NCBI GenBank assembly: GCA_002788775.1
Contig: PFRX01000022.1
Coordinates: 1-35,169, forward strand
Length of the DNA: 35,169 bases
Reading direction: 5' to 3'
DNA from: Candidatus Peregrinibacteria bacterium CG_4_9_14_0_2_um_filter_53_11
Lineage (GTDB): Bacteria > Patescibacteriota > Gracilibacteria > UBA1369 > UM-FILTER-53-11
Under the pieces are notes generated by a model. That model had not been told where the DNA came from. It did no database searches and saw only the letters and a program-made list of their open reading frames with translations. Each line of letters begins with the position of its first letter. Positions within the stretch are counted from its first letter, which is position 1. Shown in pieces: positions 33,504 through 35,169 of this stretch. The position numbers and the translations under genes are program-made.

Positions 33504-35169
33504 ATGAATTACACACGCCTCGCCATTTTAGCACTCTTCGTAAGCTCACTGGCCCCCACTCCCCTTGCCTATGCAGAAAACGAACTTAGCCAAACGCTCA
33601 CGATAGAAGAAGTTGGAGCTTTTGAGACGAGCGATCGCGAGTGGATTTTAATAAAGAATAGAGGGAGCGAGGCTCTGGAGCTGCAAGAATGGCACTTTTG
33701 GGAACAAGAGACGAACCACGGCATAAACATCGTTGATGACCAGAGAATTATAGAGCCGGGAGCGACGGCGATCATCGCTCAGAAGGCAGATATCTTCAAA
33801 GAGACCTACCCTGAGTACACGGGCCTCCTTTTCGACTCAAGCTGGAGCAGCCTCTCGATGGACGGAGAGCTACTCGGCATGAGATTACCCAACGGTGAGC
33901 TCAGTGATGAGACTAACTATGGCCCGACTACGGAAAGTCACAGCCAAATTCGAGATGGTGAGAGCTGGAAGGCCCATCCTACCGGAAGCTCACTGCGCGA
34001 CGCACCACAACCGTCAGTCCCTGACTCAACGTCAGCGACCGAAGCCGCGAAAACGCCTTCAACAAGCGACCCCACAGCTACCGAGGAGAAGACCACAACT
34101 ACCCCACCGCCGAGCTTTAACAAGCCCACCGCGATAGTCACGGTCGAGAGCGGCCAGCTTACGGGGGCTGCCCCCTTCACACTCAACCTGAACGGTCGCG
34201 ACTCATTTGATGCACACGACCAGCCGCTCAGCTTCTCCTGGGATTTTGGAGACAGAACCTACACGAATGCCCCCAATCCGTTTCCGCATACCTATAAAAA
34301 CCCGGGCCGGTACCAGGTTCGCCTCCTGGTGAAAAACGCCGCTGGCGAGACGCATAGTGACGCTCGGGAGGTTGTGGTGCGGGGAAGCGATCAGGGTGAT
34401 GCTCCAAGTGGGGCCCCTCTCACAAGTTCACACCAGATCTCTTCTCAGGGGATCAGCAGTGGTGGTGGCGCACCTATCTATCTTATTACCTATGTGGGAC
34501 TGCCCCCCGCGGAAGCTCCGGCATCGACCATCTCCACAAAAAAGGTAACGCCCAAGAAGACGACCGGGCCGGAAGTGAGCTCTGAAAAAATCTCACTTGA
34601 GCAGGCCCTCAACGAGGCAGATAGCCTCCTGGCGAACTTTACTGAAGCGGAGGCCGATGAGGAGAAGGTAAAAAGTGAGAAGAAATCAGGCAGCAAGGCG
34701 AGCGGTTATTCAAATGGGGAGCTGTCGAGTGAGATTGAGATTAGTGAGCTCCTGCCCGCTCCGGACACAAAAAACGCCTCACCTCTTCTATCTGAGGAGT
34801 GGATCGAGCTTCATAATAAGGGAAGCGCCCCCGTCAATCTTGGCAACTGGCTACTGGCCGACAAGAGCAAGCTCAAAAATCCCTTTAAAATTCCGGACAC
34901 ACTTATTATCCCCGCCGGTGGGTACATGCTCTTCCACAAGGTCGACACGAAGATATCGCTCAATAATGACACGGACGCCATCGTCTTGGCAGACTTCACC
35001 GGGACGCCCATCGATGCCCTCAGCTATACCCAGGCCTCAAAAGGCAAAGCCTATGCAAAAACAGAGAACAAGACGACCGGCACATCTGCCTGGCGCTGGA
35101 CCGAGCCCACACCGGGAGTCGCCAACATCGCTACGACTACGCTCCAGGGCTCGGTGAAACGCACGCCGG
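33504..35169 (+). CDS. Secreted LTD-PKD-LTD protein, 3' end cut by window
   Basis: The frame opens at ATG 33504 and stays open for 555 codons to the last base, so it continues beyond the window. A signal peptide is clear (residues 1-24, N-Y-T-R-L-A-I-L-A-L-F-V-S-S-L-A, cut after A-Y-A). A first lamin-tail-like domain follows (about 30-165), then a Thr/Pro-rich linker, a PKD domain (about 208-292; F-S-W-D-F-G-D, H-T-Y-K-N-P-G-R-Y-Q-V), a Lys/Glu-rich linker, and a second lamin-tail domain (about 410-540; E-W-I-E-L-H-N-K-G-S-A-P-V-N-L, then L-I-I-P-A-G-G-Y). Lamin-tail domains of this kind are common in secreted Patescibacteria proteins, sometimes beside nuclease or repeat domains that would lie beyond the cut. 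Surface adhesion or DNA binding is a guess. Confidence 0.85.
   Translation, partial: MNYTRLAILALFVSSLAPTPLAYAENELSQTLTIEEVGAFETSDREWILIKNRGSEALELQEWHFWEQETNHGINIVDDQRIIEPGATAIIAQKADIFKETYPEYTGLLFDSSWSSLSMDGELLGMRLPNGELSDETNYGPTTESHSQIRDGESWKAHPTGSSLRDAPQPSVPDSTSATEAAKTPSTSDPTATEEKTTTTPPPSFNKPTAIVTVESGQLTGAAPFTLNLNGRDSFDAHDQPLSFSWDFGDRTYTNAPNPFPHTYKNPGRYQVRLLVKNAAGETHSDAREVVVRGSDQGDAPSGAPLTSSHQISSQGISSGGGAPIYLITYVGLPPAEAPASTISTKKVTPKKTTGPEVSSEKISLEQALNEADSLLANFTEAEADEEKVKSEKKSGSKASGYSNGELSSEIEISELLPAPDTKNASPLLSEEWIELHNKGSAPVNLGNWLLADKSKLKNPFKIPDTLIIPAGGYMLFHKVDTKISLNNDTDAIVLADFTGTPIDALSYTQASKGKAYAKTENKTTGTSAWRWTEPTPGVANIATTTLQGSVKRTP

Overview
The window looks like chromosomal housekeeping DNA from a small-genome bacterium of the Patescibacteria/Candidate Phyla Radiation type. 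I infer this from reduced versions of core proteins (a short RecO, a 57-77 aa DUF3006-like protein), many orphan single-pass membrane proteins, secreted proteins with lamin-tail and PKD domains, and almost no Shine-Dalgarno sequences. The tightly packed, strand-alternating layout fits too. UGA is a normal stop (for example 7390-7392 and 7815-7817), so this is not a UGA=Gly lineage such as Gracilibacteria or Absconditabacteria. A Peregrinibacteria-like assignment is a guess. I see no mobile element, CRISPR array, tRNA or rRNA.

Layout. 1-2272 (+): 3' part of a large secreted repeat protein. 2342-5297 (+): holA, an unrecognised 331-aa protein behind a strong promoter, and a TrmB-like regulator with a palindromic operator at its promoter. 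5191-6989 (-): gatC-gatA. 7057-9262 (+): a translationally coupled set (small membrane protein, FAD-synthase-like nucleotidyltransferase, ftsX, recO). 9214-13413 (-): bifunctional rel preceded by a proline/acid-rich membrane protein. 13564-15894 (+): H+-pyrophosphatase and a DUF3006-like protein. 15983-20412 (-): rplY and a 1216-aa SLH-type surface protein with F-G-P repeats. 20670-21949 (+): ybaB and mltG. 21974-31108 (-): a long run transcribed as groES-groEL, two small membrane proteins, pyrH-frr-rseP, dnaA and a FecR-domain protein. 31275-31733 (+): orphan. 31690-33210 (-): an RNase Y homologue with a degraded HD active site. 33504 to the end (+): a secreted LTD-PKD-LTD protein cut by the window edge.

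Functional themes are stress and growth control (Rel, GroESL with a CIRCE-like operator, RseP), translation (GatCA, Frr, L25), replication and repair (HolA, DnaA, RecO, YbaB), envelope assembly (FtsX, MltG, RseP) and a showy cell surface (three large secreted or anchored proteins). Many promoters lie so close to the start codon that leaderless or near-leaderless mRNAs are predicted; this decided several start codons here. The two most unusual observations are the RNase Y homologue that has lost most HD-domain metal ligands and the giant F-G-P repeat SLH protein.
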